DNA of 64,000 nt, taken from UBA4615 sp964399635 (GTDB taxonomy: Bacteria > Pseudomonadota > Gammaproteobacteria > Burkholderiales > Burkholderiaceae_E). Made by a program: the position numbers and the translations under genes. Every line of letters starts with the position of its first letter. Positions within the stretch are counted from its first letter, which is position 1. Below are positions 36,129 to 43,681 of this stretch, one piece after another. Location: positions 1 to 64,000 of the forward strand of contig CAYNRU010000014.1 in assembly GCA_964399635.1 (NCBI GenBank), in the 5' to 3' direction. The notes below the pieces were generated by a model. That model was not told where the DNA came from, did no database searches, and saw only the letters and a program-made list of their open reading frames with translations.

Positions 36129-37387
36129 GCGGTGCCGGCGCGGCGAGCGGGCCGGCCCCGGGGCTGGCCAGCGGCGCGCTCGCGTTGCGCATCTTCGCGT
36201 GCTTCGCGGCCGGCTACTTCATGTCCTACGGGCTGCGCTCGGTGAACGCGGTGCTCGCCCCCGATCTGGTCGCCGAGCTCGGGCTCAGCAACGCGCAGCT
36301 CGGGTCGCTCTCGAGCGCCTACTTCCTGGCGTTCGCGGCGATGCAGCTGCCCCTGGGCGTCTGGCTCGATCGCTTCGGGCCGCGCCGCGTGAACGCCGTA
36401 CTGATGGGCCTGGCCGGCCTGGGCTGCGTGGCGTTCTCGCTGGCGCACTCGGTGGCGGAGCTGTGGGTGGGACGCGCCCTGGTGGGCGCCGGCGTGTCGG
36501 GGGCGCTGATGGCCTCGCTCACCGCATACCGGCAGTGGTTCCCGCCCGAGCGCCAGACACAGCTCGCCGCGTGGATGCTGATGTCCGGCACGGCCGGCGT
36601 GCTCACGACGACGGTGCCGGTCTACTGGGCGCTGCCCATCCTCGGCTGGCGCGGCGTGTTCTGGGTCGCGGCCGCGTTGCTCGGGCTGATCGGCGTGGCG
36701 ATGTGGGTGCTGCTGCCCCGCGGCAAGGAGCGGCGCGACGGGCCGGTCCAGGGCTTCGGCGCATCGCTCGCCGGCTACCGCGACGTGTTCCGCAGCGGCT
36801 ACTTCTGGCGGATGAGCCTGACCGCGGGCGTGGTGCAGGGCGGCTTCGTGTCGATGCAGACCCTGTGGGTCGGCCCGTGGCTCGACAAGGTGCTGGGCTT
36901 CACCGGCGGGGAGCGCGCCGATCGGCTGTTCGCCTTCAACCTGGGGCTGCTGCTGTGTTTCCTCGCGCTCGGCTGGATCGCGCCACGGGTGGGGCAGGGG
37001 CGCGCGGCGCTCGCTCGGGTCGTGACGGTGGGAACGGTCACGGTGGTGCTGATGGAGTTCCTGATCGCCTGGGCCGCCGATCCGCGCGCGTGGTGGATCT
37101 GGATCGGCTATGCGGCCGCGGCGACCACCTACACCCTCGTGCAGCCGCGGGTCGGGCTCGCGTTCCCGTCGCACCTGGCCGGGCGCGCGCTGACCGGCTT
37201 CAACCTCGTGATCTTCTCGTGGATGTTCGCGAGCCAGTGGGGCTTCGGGCTCGCCATCGACGCATTCCGCGCGATGGGCTACGGCGAGCCGCAGGCGTTC
37301 CGCGTGGCCATGCTGTTCTTCGCGTCGCTGCACGCGGCCTGCCTGGTGCTGTTCGTCGCGTGGCCGCGTCGCTGGGGCGGTCGGTGA
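36125..37387 (+). CDS. MFS transporter
   Basis: A 420-residue transporter with twelve hydrophobic segments. The loop-2 motif is GVWLDRFGPRRV (family GxxxDRxGRR), and SNAQLGSLSSAYFLAFAAMQ precedes it, as in nitrate/cyanate/hydroxy-acid MFS groups. It begins with GTG inside the stop of the upstream lipoprotein. The substrate is unknown. It is convergent with the DMT transporter gene, 25 bases away. Confidence 0.9.
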   Translation: MSGAGAASGPAPGLASGALALRIFACFAAGYFMSYGLRSVNAVLAPDLVAELGLSNAQLGSLSSAYFLAFAAMQLPLGVWLDRFGPRRVNAVLMGLAGLGCVAFSLAHSVAELWVGRALVGAGVSGALMASLTAYRQWFPPERQTQLAAWMLMSGTAGVLTTTVPVYWALPILGWRGVFWVAAALLGLIGVAMWVLLPRGKERRDGPVQGFGASLAGYRDVFRSGYFWRMSLTAGVVQGGFVSMQTLWVGPWLDKVLGFTGGERADRLFAFNLGLLLCFLALGWIAPRVGQGRAALARVVTVGTVTVVLMEFLIAWAADPRAWWIWIGYAAAATTYTLVQPRVGLAFPSHLAGRALTGFNLVIFSWMFASQWGFGLAIDAFRAMGYGEPQAFRVAMLFFASLHAACLVLFVAWPRRWGGR

Positions 37388-37412
37388 ACCCGGTCGCGGC
37401 TCGGGATGCGGA

Positions 37413-38420
37413 TCAGCGCGGCGCCGCATCCTCCGGCGGGACCCGCGGCTGGCGCTGGAAGGCGCGCACCCCGAGCATCACGCCGAGCATCAGCAGCCCG
37501 ATGCCGGCCGCGGCCACGGGCGCGGGCGGCTCACCGCGCCACGCGAACGCGTAGGCGAGCGCGGCAAGCGTCTCGAACACGATCAACTGCCCGGCGAGCG
37601 AGGTCGGCAGCAGCCGCGACGCCTGGTTCCAGAGCAGGGTGCCGAGCCATGACGCAGCCAGCCCGATGGTCGCCATCAGGAGCAGGAAGCGCACCGGGTC
37701 GGGCCCGAGCGGAAAGTCGAAGGGCCGCAGGTCGGGCAGCGTCCAGGGTCGCACGGCGTGCCAGGCCCAGGCCAGCAGTGCGCCCGCCGCGGCCAGCGGC
37801 AGCGTGGTCAGCCCCTGGGCGGTCGCCCAGGTCGCCGGGCTGAAGCCTGCGTTTGCGCGCATCCAGCGGGCGTTGCGGATGGGGTACCAGGTCCAGCACC
37901 CGACCGCGGCGATCGCGAGCAGCGCCCCCAGGGCCTGGCGCGAGCGCGCCTCGGCCGTGTCGGGCATGCGGGCGAGCTCGGCATGGTTGACCAGCGCGAT
38001 CCCCGCGAGCATCACCAGCAGCGAGGGCGCGAGGCGGGCCCAAGGCAGCGTGCGCTCCGACAGGTTGGAGACGACCGCGATCACCACCGGCAGCGTGCCG
38101 ATCAGCATCGTGGGCAGCGGCACGCCGGCCGTCTGGATCGCCGCGGCCAGGCAGCCGTAGTAGACCAGGTTGCCGACCAGCGACAGGCGCGCCGCCTCCG
38201 TCCAGTCGGCCCGCGACAGGCGCCGCAGCGCGCGCCGGGCCGGCCAGGCGAGCGCCACCGCGATCAGCCCGAAGGCGAGGTAGCGCCCCACCGACAGCAA
38301 GGCGGCCGGATAGTCCGGCAGCATCGCGGGCGCGACGAACACCAGCCCCCAGGCGAGCCCCGCGCCGAGCGCGCAGGCGAGGCCTGCGGTCAGGTCGGCG
38401 GTGCGCGCGGGGCCGGTCAA
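37413..38420 (-). CDS. DMT superfamily transporter (EamA)
   Basis: A 335-residue carrier with ten hydrophobic helices in two EamA repeats: LGAGLAWGLVFVAPAM begins the first, and LGALLAIAAVGCWTWYPIR the second. Such proteins export metabolites or amino acids. Its ATG overlaps the stop of the CoA racemase gene upstream (four bases), so they share a message. The substrate is unknown. Confidence 0.88.
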   Translation of the reverse strand: MTGPARTADLTAGLACALGAGLAWGLVFVAPAMLPDYPAALLSVGRYLAFGLIAVALAWPARRALRRLSRADWTEAARLSLVGNLVYYGCLAAAIQTAGVPLPTMLIGTLPVVIAVVSNLSERTLPWARLAPSLLVMLAGIALVNHAELARMPDTAEARSRQALGALLAIAAVGCWTWYPIRNARWMRANAGFSPATWATAQGLTTLPLAAAGALLAWAWHAVRPWTLPDLRPFDFPLGPDPVRFLLLMATIGLAASWLGTLLWNQASRLLPTSLAGQLIVFETLAALAYAFAWRGEPPAPVAAAGIGLLMLGVMLGVRAFQRQPRVPPEDAAPR

Positions 38421-39466
38421 TCCGGAAAGTTCAGGATCCGGTCCGGCCGCGGGAACGGGTCGTCACGGTAGAGCGCGTTGGCCTGATTGTGCGGGTGCGC
38501 GGCGGCCTCGATGAAGTCGAGGACAGGCGACAGGCAGGCGTCGCTGCCTTCGGCGACCCCTGCCCACTCGTCCCGCGTGCGCTGTGCGAAGCGGCGGGCG
38601 AAGGCCGCGGCGGTGGCCGGCCAGGTGGCGCGGTCGTTCTGCTTCGCGGGGTCCACCTCGCCCTCGAGCCCGGTGATCCCGACCAGCTGCGCATAGAACT
38701 TGGGCTCGATCGCGCCCACCGCCACCGAGCGGCCGTCCGAGGTCGCGTACACCCGGTAGAAGGGCGCGCCACCGTCGAGCAGGTTGTCCTCGCGCTTGAG
38801 GTTCCACAGGCCCGCCGCGAGCAGGCCGTAGAAGAGCGGCGTGAGGCCGACCGCGCCGGCGAGGATGCTCGCCTCGACGACGCCGCCGCGCCCGACGATC
38901 GAGCGGCGCACCAGTTGCGCGAGCACGCCTACGGTCAGGTGCATCGCGCCGCCTCCGTAATCGGCGACCAGGTTCAGCGGCGCGACCGGCGTGCCGGCCG
39001 TGCCGATCGCATGGAGGATGCCGGCCATCGCGAGATAGTTGATGTCGTGGCCCGCGCGCTGCGCGAGCGCGCCGCGCGAGCCCCAGCCCGACTGCCGCCC
39101 GATCACCAGCCGCGGGTTGCTCGCGAGCAGGGTGTCCGGCGCGAGCGCCAGGCGCTCCAGCACCCCCGGCCGAAAGCCCTCCAGCAGCACGTCGGCCCGG
39201 TCGATGATCGCGCGGGCCTGCGCGAGGCCCGAAGGGCTCTTGAGGTCGAGCAGGACGGGGCGCTTGCCGAGGTTGCCGAGGTCGAAGCGCGGGTCCATGC
39301 CCACGCCCAGCCCCGGGTCCGCGGGCGGCGAGATGCGCTGCACGTCGGCGCCCAGCGAACGCAGCAGCTGCCCGGCGAACGGCACCGGGCCGATGGCGTG
39401 CAGCTCGACCACGACGAGGCCCGCGAGCGGCCCGGGTGCTGGCGAGGCGGAAACAGCGTCGGACAT
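38417..39466 (-). CDS. alpha-methylacyl-CoA racemase (CaiB/BaiF family)
   Basis: A 349-residue class III CoA-transferase-fold protein whose active-site text matches Amacr/Mcr racemases. RAGHDINYLAMAGILHAIG carries the catalytic histidine (His140). LNLVADYGGGAM carries the aspartate (Asp169), and VAVGAIEPKFY the glutamate. NLLDGGAPFYRVY is also racemase-like. It interconverts the 2-methyl stereocentre of branched acyl-CoAs, preparing them for beta-oxidation. TAGAAT at 39512-39507 (minus) is a good -10. It is coupled to the DMT carrier. Confidence 0.9.
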   Translation of the reverse strand: MSDAVSASPAPGPLAGLVVVELHAIGPVPFAGQLLRSLGADVQRISPPADPGLGVGMDPRFDLGNLGKRPVLLDLKSPSGLAQARAIIDRADVLLEGFRPGVLERLALAPDTLLASNPRLVIGRQSGWGSRGALAQRAGHDINYLAMAGILHAIGTAGTPVAPLNLVADYGGGAMHLTVGVLAQLVRRSIVGRGGVVEASILAGAVGLTPLFYGLLAAGLWNLKREDNLLDGGAPFYRVYATSDGRSVAVGAIEPKFYAQLVGITGLEGEVDPAKQNDRATWPATAAAFARRFAQRTRDEWAGVAEGSDACLSPVLDFIEAAAHPHNQANALYRDDPFPRPDRILNFPD

Positions 39467-39506
39467 GGCGGCGGCCCGGTGGCGGGCGATCGGGGAGGGA
39501 GGTCCG

Positions 39507-39512
39507 ATTCTA
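39507..39512 (-). promoter_or_regulatory. -10 of the racemase gene
   Basis: TAGAAT on the minus strand, one mismatch from consensus, sits 40 bases before the ATG. No clear -35 is seen. Confidence 0.4.
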
Positions 39513-39555
39513 GCCTCGTCGCGCGCCGCCGCCGTGGCGCGGCGCCCGCCCCGGC

Positions 39556-40218
39556 TCAGGCGGCCTGGCGCGACTGCTCGAGCGCCTCGAGCAGCGCCGT
39601 GCCGCCCTGCGCGCCGGACACACCCAGCCGCTGGTTGAACACGAAGAACGGCACGCCGCCGATGCCCATCTCGCGGGCGTGCCGGTCCATGTCAGCGATT
39701 TCGGTGGTGCCCTCGCCGCTGTCGAGCATCGCGCGGGCCGCGACCGCGTCCAAGCCGGCCTCGCCGGCGATGTCCGCGAGCACCGCGCGGTCGCCGATGA
39801 AGCGGCCCTCGACGAAGTACGCCCGGAACAGCGCCTCGACCAGCGCGTCGGTGTCGGCGGCGCCGCTGCCCTGTGCCCAGGCGATCAGGCGGTGCGCATC
39901 GAGCGTGTTGGGCTGGCGCTCGATGCGGTCGATGTCGAGCGCCAGGCCGGCGTTGCGGCCCGCCGCGCGCACGCGCTCGTAGATCTGCGTGGCGCGCTCC
40001 GGTCCGCCGAACTTGTCTTCGAGGTACTGGCGCCGCGCGATGCCCTCGGCCGGCAGGTCGGGGTTCAGCTGGAACGGATGCCAGCGCACGACCGGCCGCT
40101 GGTCCGCGGGGAGCTGCGCGATCGCGCTCTCGAGGTGGCGCTTGCCGATGTAGCACCAGGGACAGACCACGTCGGAGACGACGTCGATGGTCTCGGGCTG
40201 GGAGGTGGAGGGTTCCAT
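39556..40218 (-). CDS. DsbA-family oxidoreductase, FrnE-like
   Basis: A 220-residue thioredoxin-fold protein of the FrnE type. The redox motif is VVCPWCYIGKRH, the helical insertion includes YLEDKFGGPERA, and the cis-proline loop is GIGGVPFFVFN. There is no signal peptide, so it acts in the cytosol, where FrnE proteins work as thiol oxidoreductases or isomerases under oxidative stress. It lacks a Shine-Dalgarno sequence. A good promoter (TCGACA, 16 bases, TAGAGT) ends six bases before the ATG. Confidence 0.9.
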   Translation of the reverse strand: MEPSTSQPETIDVVSDVVCPWCYIGKRHLESAIAQLPADQRPVVRWHPFQLNPDLPAEGIARRQYLEDKFGGPERATQIYERVRAAGRNAGLALDIDRIERQPNTLDAHRLIAWAQGSGAADTDALVEALFRAYFVEGRFIGDRAVLADIAGEAGLDAVAARAMLDSGEGTTEIADMDRHAREMGIGGVPFFVFNQRLGVSGAQGGTALLEALEQSRQAA

Positions 40219-40252
40219 CGGCGTACTCTAACCTGAAGGTGGGCTGTGTCGA
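40219..40252 (-). promoter_or_regulatory. promoter of the FrnE-like gene, leaderless geometry
   Basis: On the minus strand TCGACA (40252-40247, five of six matches to the -35) is followed by a 16-base spacer and TAGAGT (40230-40225, four of six to the -10). Six bases then lead to the ATG. This is the best-supported of the six leaderless candidates. Confidence 0.55.
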
Positions 40253-40343
40253 TCCCGGTCCGACCGGGAACCAGAGCGGGTGCGTGTGCACGGCCAGCAC
40301 GGGGAGCGGTGAGGGCGGGCATGCGCAGCGTGCATCCGTCCCC

Positions 40344-41858
40344 TCAGGCGAGCCGCCGGTAGCCGATCGCCTCGGCGACGTGCGCCGCGGCGAGCCGCTC
40401 CGCGCCGGCGAGGTCGGCCACCGTGCGGGCGAGCTTGAGCAGGCGAGGGACCGCGCGCGCCGACAGCCCCAGCCGGGCGATCGCGGCGGCGAGCAGCGAG
40501 GTGCCGGCGGCATCGACCGCGCAGTGACGCTCGAGCGCGGCGCCGGCCAGCGTCGTGTTGGGCCCGCGCTGCCTGGCGAGTGCCACCTCCCGGGCGCGGA
40601 CAACCCGCTCGCGCACTGCCGCGCTCGGCTCGCCGCCCGGCTGACCGAGCAGTTCGGCCTGCGGCACGGCGGGTACGTCGACGTGCATGTCGATCCGGTC
40701 GAGCAGCGGCCCGGACAGTCGGCCCCGGTAGCGGTCCACCTGCTCGGGCGTGCACCGGCAGCGCCCGGCGGGGTGGCCGAGGTAGCCGCAGGGGCAGGGG
40801 TTCATCGCCGCGACCAGTTGGAAGGCCGCCGGGAACTCGGCCTGCCGCGCTGCGCGGGAGATGGACACCCGGCCGGTCTCGAGCGGCTCGCGCAGCGTCT
40901 CGAGCACGCCTCGCTGGAACTCGGCGAGCTCGTCGAGGAACAGCACCCCGCGATGGGCGAGCGAGATCTCGCCGGGCCTCGGCGTGCTGCCCCCGCCCAC
41001 CAGCGCGGCCCCCGAGGCGGAGTGATGGGGCGCCCGGAAGGGGCGCACGCCCCAGCCGCCCGGGCGCAGCGCCGCGCCCGACAGGGACAGCACCGCCGCC
41101 GACTCGAGCGCCTCGTCGTCGGTCATCGGCGGCAGCAGCCCGGGCAGGCGCTGGGCCAGCATCGACTTGCCGGTGCCGGGCGGCCCGACGAGCAGCAGAC
41201 TGTGCCCGCCCGCGGCCGCCACCTCCAGCGCGCGTCGCGCGGCGGCCTGGCCACGGACCTCGGACAGGTCGGGGGCGGCGGGTGTGCCGCCGGACCGGTC
41301 GGCGCCGAGGCTGGCGGGCAGTGCCGGAGCCGGCAGCGGCCCACCCTCGGTCAGCGCCTCCCACACCTCGCGCAGCGAGCGCGCCGCCCGGGTGCCGGCA
41401 TAGCCGGCTGGCGCGGCCTCGCCCGCGCTGGCCGCCGGCAGCACCAGCAGCCGATGCGGCGCCGCGCGGCGCACCGCGAGCGCCAGCACCAGCGCGCCGC
41501 GCACTGGCCGCAGGTCGCCGTTGAGGGACAGCTCGCCCATCAGCTCCACCGACTCGAGCCGGTGCGGTGGCAGGTCGGCCGCTGCGGCGAGGATCCCGAT
41601 GGCGATCGGGAGGTCGAAGCGGCCGGAGCCCTTGGGCAGGTCGGCTGGCGCGAGGTTGACGGTGATGCGGCGGTTGGGAAACTCGAACCCGCAGTGCAGC
41701 AGCGCGGCCCTGACCCGCTCGCGGCTCTCGCGGACCTCGGTGTCGGGCAGGCCGACGACGTGGAAGGCCGGCAGCCCGTTGGCGAGGTGGACCTCGACCG
41801 ACACCGGCGGCGCCTCGGCGCCGACCAGGCCACGGCTATGGATGACCGCGAGCGACAT
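40344..41858 (-). CDS. YifB/ComM family Mg-chelatase-like ATPase
   Basis: A 504-residue AAA+ protein. The N-terminal ChlI-like domain has VEVHLANGLPAFHVVGLPD and NLAPADLPKGSGRFDLPIA. Walker A is GPPGTGKS, Walker B is VLFLDELAEF, MNPCPCGYLGHP follows, and a C-terminal domain ends it. ComM-type proteins are hexameric helicases that promote branch migration in natural transformation. It lies 39 bases downstream of ubiK on the same strand. The start follows YifB alignment (MSLAVIHSRGLVG). Confidence 0.93.
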   Translation of the reverse strand: MSLAVIHSRGLVGAEAPPVSVEVHLANGLPAFHVVGLPDTEVRESRERVRAALLHCGFEFPNRRITVNLAPADLPKGSGRFDLPIAIGILAAAADLPPHRLESVELMGELSLNGDLRPVRGALVLALAVRRAAPHRLLVLPAASAGEAAPAGYAGTRAARSLREVWEALTEGGPLPAPALPASLGADRSGGTPAAPDLSEVRGQAAARRALEVAAAGGHSLLLVGPPGTGKSMLAQRLPGLLPPMTDDEALESAAVLSLSGAALRPGGWGVRPFRAPHHSASGAALVGGGSTPRPGEISLAHRGVLFLDELAEFQRGVLETLREPLETGRVSISRAARQAEFPAAFQLVAAMNPCPCGYLGHPAGRCRCTPEQVDRYRGRLSGPLLDRIDMHVDVPAVPQAELLGQPGGEPSAAVRERVVRAREVALARQRGPNTTLAGAALERHCAVDAAGTSLLAAAIARLGLSARAVPRLLKLARTVADLAGAERLAAAHVAEAIGYRRLA

Positions 41859-41868
41859 GCCGATCCGA

Positions 41869-41893
41869 CCGATGTGAGCGCTCGCTCTGACGC
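41869..41893 (+). repeat. 25-bp intergenic repeat, copy 1
   Basis: CCGATGTGAGC, seven variable bases, then CTGACGC. The same two blocks with the same spacing occur at 60928-60952. This copy fills most of the 39-base gap between ubiK and yifB. Confidence 0.4.
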
Positions 41894-41897
41894 TGGT

Positions 41898-42134
41898 TCA
41901 GCGCTGACCGCTGGACTGCTCCGCCAGTCGGGCCTCGAGCGCCTCGATGCGCTGGCGCAGGCGGGCCACGATCTCGACCTGGATGTCGAACTCCTCCCGG
42001 GTCAGCAGGTCCATCCGCTGGAACGACTGGGCCAGCATCGCCTTGATGTTGCGTTCGAGGTCCGCGGCCGGACTCGAGCGCAAGAGCTCGGCGAGCCGTT
42101 GCTGGGCGTCCTGCAGAAGCGTCTGTCTGTCCAT
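41898..42134 (-). CDS. ubiK: ubiquinone biosynthesis accessory factor UbiK
   Basis: A 78-residue membrane-fusogenic coiled-coil protein (formerly DUF526/YqiC). The conserved amphipathic part is RSSPAADLERNIKAMLAQSF, then REEFDIQVEIVARLRQRIEALEARL, the trimerising coiled coil. UbiK partners UbiJ in the aerobic Ubi metabolon and binds lipid. AGGAGG lies ahead of the ATG. It lies between yifB and the nitrogen-regulated porin promoter region. Confidence 0.92.
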   Translation of the reverse strand: MDRQTLLQDAQQRLAELLRSSPAADLERNIKAMLAQSFQRMDLLTREEFDIQVEIVARLRQRIEALEARLAEQSSGQR

Positions 42135-42184
42135 CTCTGTTCGCCTCCTGTGCTGGAACCCAGTCTAGCACCGGCTCCCGGCGT

Positions 42185-42201
42185 GTCCGGGCCGCCCGGA
42201 C
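42185..42201. repeat. 7-bp-stem hairpin
   Basis: GTCCGGG-CCG-CCCGGAC, a perfect inverted repeat with a three-base loop, abutting the longer hairpin that follows. Confidence 0.55.
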
Positions 42202-42230
42202 AGGCCTTCCGACCGAAGACGGAAGGCCTG
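42201..42230. repeat. 11-bp-stem hairpin
   Basis: CAGGCCTTCCG and CGGAAGGCCTG flank an eight-base loop in a perfect inverted repeat. There is no T-tract on either strand, so a simple terminator is unlikely; it could be a processed RNA structure or a cruciform site. Confidence 0.55.
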
Positions 42231-42269
42231 CCCGCTTGCGGTGCGCTGGGTCAATCCTGGGCCATACAA

Positions 42270-42283
42270 GCATGTATACATGC
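42270..42283. promoter_or_regulatory. perfect 14-bp palindrome
   Basis: GCATGTATACATGC is its own reverse complement and sits in the only clearly AT-rich patch of this region, about 20 bases upstream of the first NtrC-like site. It could be an operator for an additional regulator. Confidence 0.45.
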
Positions 42284-42298
42284 CCAATTCGTAAAGTC

Positions 42299-42313
42299 GC
42301 ACCAATACTGGGC
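42299..42313. promoter_or_regulatory. NtrC-like binding site, distal
   Basis: GCACC-N5-TGGGC: the left half matches the NtrC consensus (GCACC-N5-GGTGC) and the right half matches three of five. It lies 100 bases upstream of the sigma-54 -24 element. Confidence 0.5.
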
Positions 42314-42321
42314 GGCCAAAC

Positions 42322-42336
42322 GCACCCAGACGGTGC
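42322..42336. promoter_or_regulatory. NtrC-like binding site, proximal
   Basis: GCACC-CAGAC-GGTGC is a perfect NtrC dyad. Its centre is 23 bases from the distal site (about two helical turns) and about 95 bases upstream of the expected start of transcription, typical enhancer geometry. Confidence 0.65.
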
Positions 42337-42398
42337 AACAGTGCTGCGCCAGCGAGCTCTGCTCGCTCGGCAGGGGCCGATGGGCCTGCCATCAGAAG

Positions 42399-42413
42399 TG
42401 GCACAGGAAATGC
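42399..42413 (+). promoter_or_regulatory. sigma-54 (RpoN) promoter of the porin-glnK-amtB unit
   Basis: TGGCAC-AGGAA-ATGC matches the -24/-12 consensus (TGGCAC-N5-TTGC) with one mismatch. The invariant GG (42400-42401) and GC (42412-42413) are exactly ten bases apart. Transcription should start near 42425, 55 bases before the porin ATG. Confidence 0.75.
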
Positions 42414-42479
42414 TTTTGGTGGACGGTCGCCTGCTTGCCCGCAGCCTGACACCGATTCATCCGAACGCCTGGAACCTCC

Positions 42480-43259
42480 ATGAAAAAGACCCTGATCGCT
42501 CTCGCCGCCGTTGCCGCCCTCGCCCCCAGTCTTGCCAGCGCGCAAGCCGCGGCGGCCGCCCCCGCCAGTCCCCTGACCGGCAACCTCACGATCACCACCG
42601 ACTACCGGTTCCGCGGCATCTCGCAGAGCTACGGGCTGCCGGCCGTGCAGGGCGGGATCGACTGGGCCCACGAAAGCGGCTTCTACCTCGGCAACTGGAA
42701 CTCGAGCGTCTCGGGCAACCAGTACCCCAACGGCGCCAGCCTCGAGATGGACTTCTACGGCGGCTTCAAGTTTCCGCTGGGCAAGGACATCACCGGCGAC
42801 GTGGGCGTCCTGTACTACTACTACCCGGGCGCCTTCTACAACGGTTTTGCGCCCAACAAGCCCAAGTACGACAACCTCGAGGTCTACTTCGGCGGCGTCG
42901 CCGGCCCGTTCAGCGCCAAGGTGTACGTCGCCGTCAGCGACTTCTTCGGCCTGGACGAGACCACCGGCGGCAAGAGCTCCAGCGGCTCCTACTACATCGA
43001 CGTCGCCTACGCGACCGAGATCGCCCCGAAGCTGACGCTCGGCGCGCACGTCGGCTACCAGAACGTCCGCAACTACTCCGACCTCAGCTACGTCGACTAC
43101 AAGCTGGGCCTGACCTACGACTGGACGGGCTGGATGCTGACTGCCGCGATCGTCGGCACCAACGCCGACAAGAACCTGTACTTCGCGGTCAACGGCGCCG
43201 GCAAGGTCGAGCAGATCGGCAAGTCCGGCCTGGTGCTGTCGATCAGCAAGGCCTTCTGA
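42480..43259 (+). CDS. TorF-family putative porin (gcw_chp type)
   Basis: A 259-residue outer-membrane protein. The signal peptide ends around ASAQA, then NLTITTDYRFRGISQSYGLPAVQGG, the signature of this porin family, and amphipathic strands ending in the C-terminal phenylalanine (SISKAF). It is commonly found beside glnK-amtB in Burkholderiales, presumably letting ammonium or small nitrogen compounds cross the outer membrane. A sigma-54 promoter lies upstream. It is 54 bases before glnK, with a hairpin in the gap. Confidence 0.9.
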   Translation: MKKTLIALAAVAALAPSLASAQAAAAAPASPLTGNLTITTDYRFRGISQSYGLPAVQGGIDWAHESGFYLGNWNSSVSGNQYPNGASLEMDFYGGFKFPLGKDITGDVGVLYYYYPGAFYNGFAPNKPKYDNLEVYFGGVAGPFSAKVYVAVSDFFGLDETTGGKSSSGSYYIDVAYATEIAPKLTLGAHVGYQNVRNYSDLSYVDYKLGLTYDWTGWMLTAAIVGTNADKNLYFAVNGAGKVEQIGKSGLVLSISKAF

Positions 43260-43270
43260 CCCAGCACACG

Positions 43271-43291
43271 GCGCGGGGCGCTGCCCCGCGC
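43271..43291 (+). repeat. 9-bp-stem hairpin between porin and glnK
   Basis: GCGCGGGGC-GCT-GCCCCGCGC is a perfect hairpin in the 54-base gap, with no T-tract. It may stabilise the porin 3' end or tune the porin:glnK ratio. Confidence 0.5.
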
Positions 43292-43313
43292 GTCCCAGAG
43301 CGCAGGAGCACCC

Positions 43314-43652
<339 letters not shown>

Positions 43653-43681
43653 ACCGAACCCAGACACTGAGGACCCCACAA

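Larger units (their letters stand above)
42135..42479. other. 345-base regulatory region between ubiK and the porin gene
   Basis: This gap holds no gene. In order it contains two nested or adjacent hairpins (42185-42230), a perfect 14-bp palindrome (42270-42283), two NtrC-like sites (42299-42336), a sigma-54 promoter (42399-42413) and the porin leader. The first part must also hold the ubiK promoter, which I could not identify. Confidence 0.7.

Noticed and set aside
39873..42449. An 858-codon plus-strand frame opposite yifB
   Set aside because: Antisense shadow; the yifB reading has all ATPase motifs.
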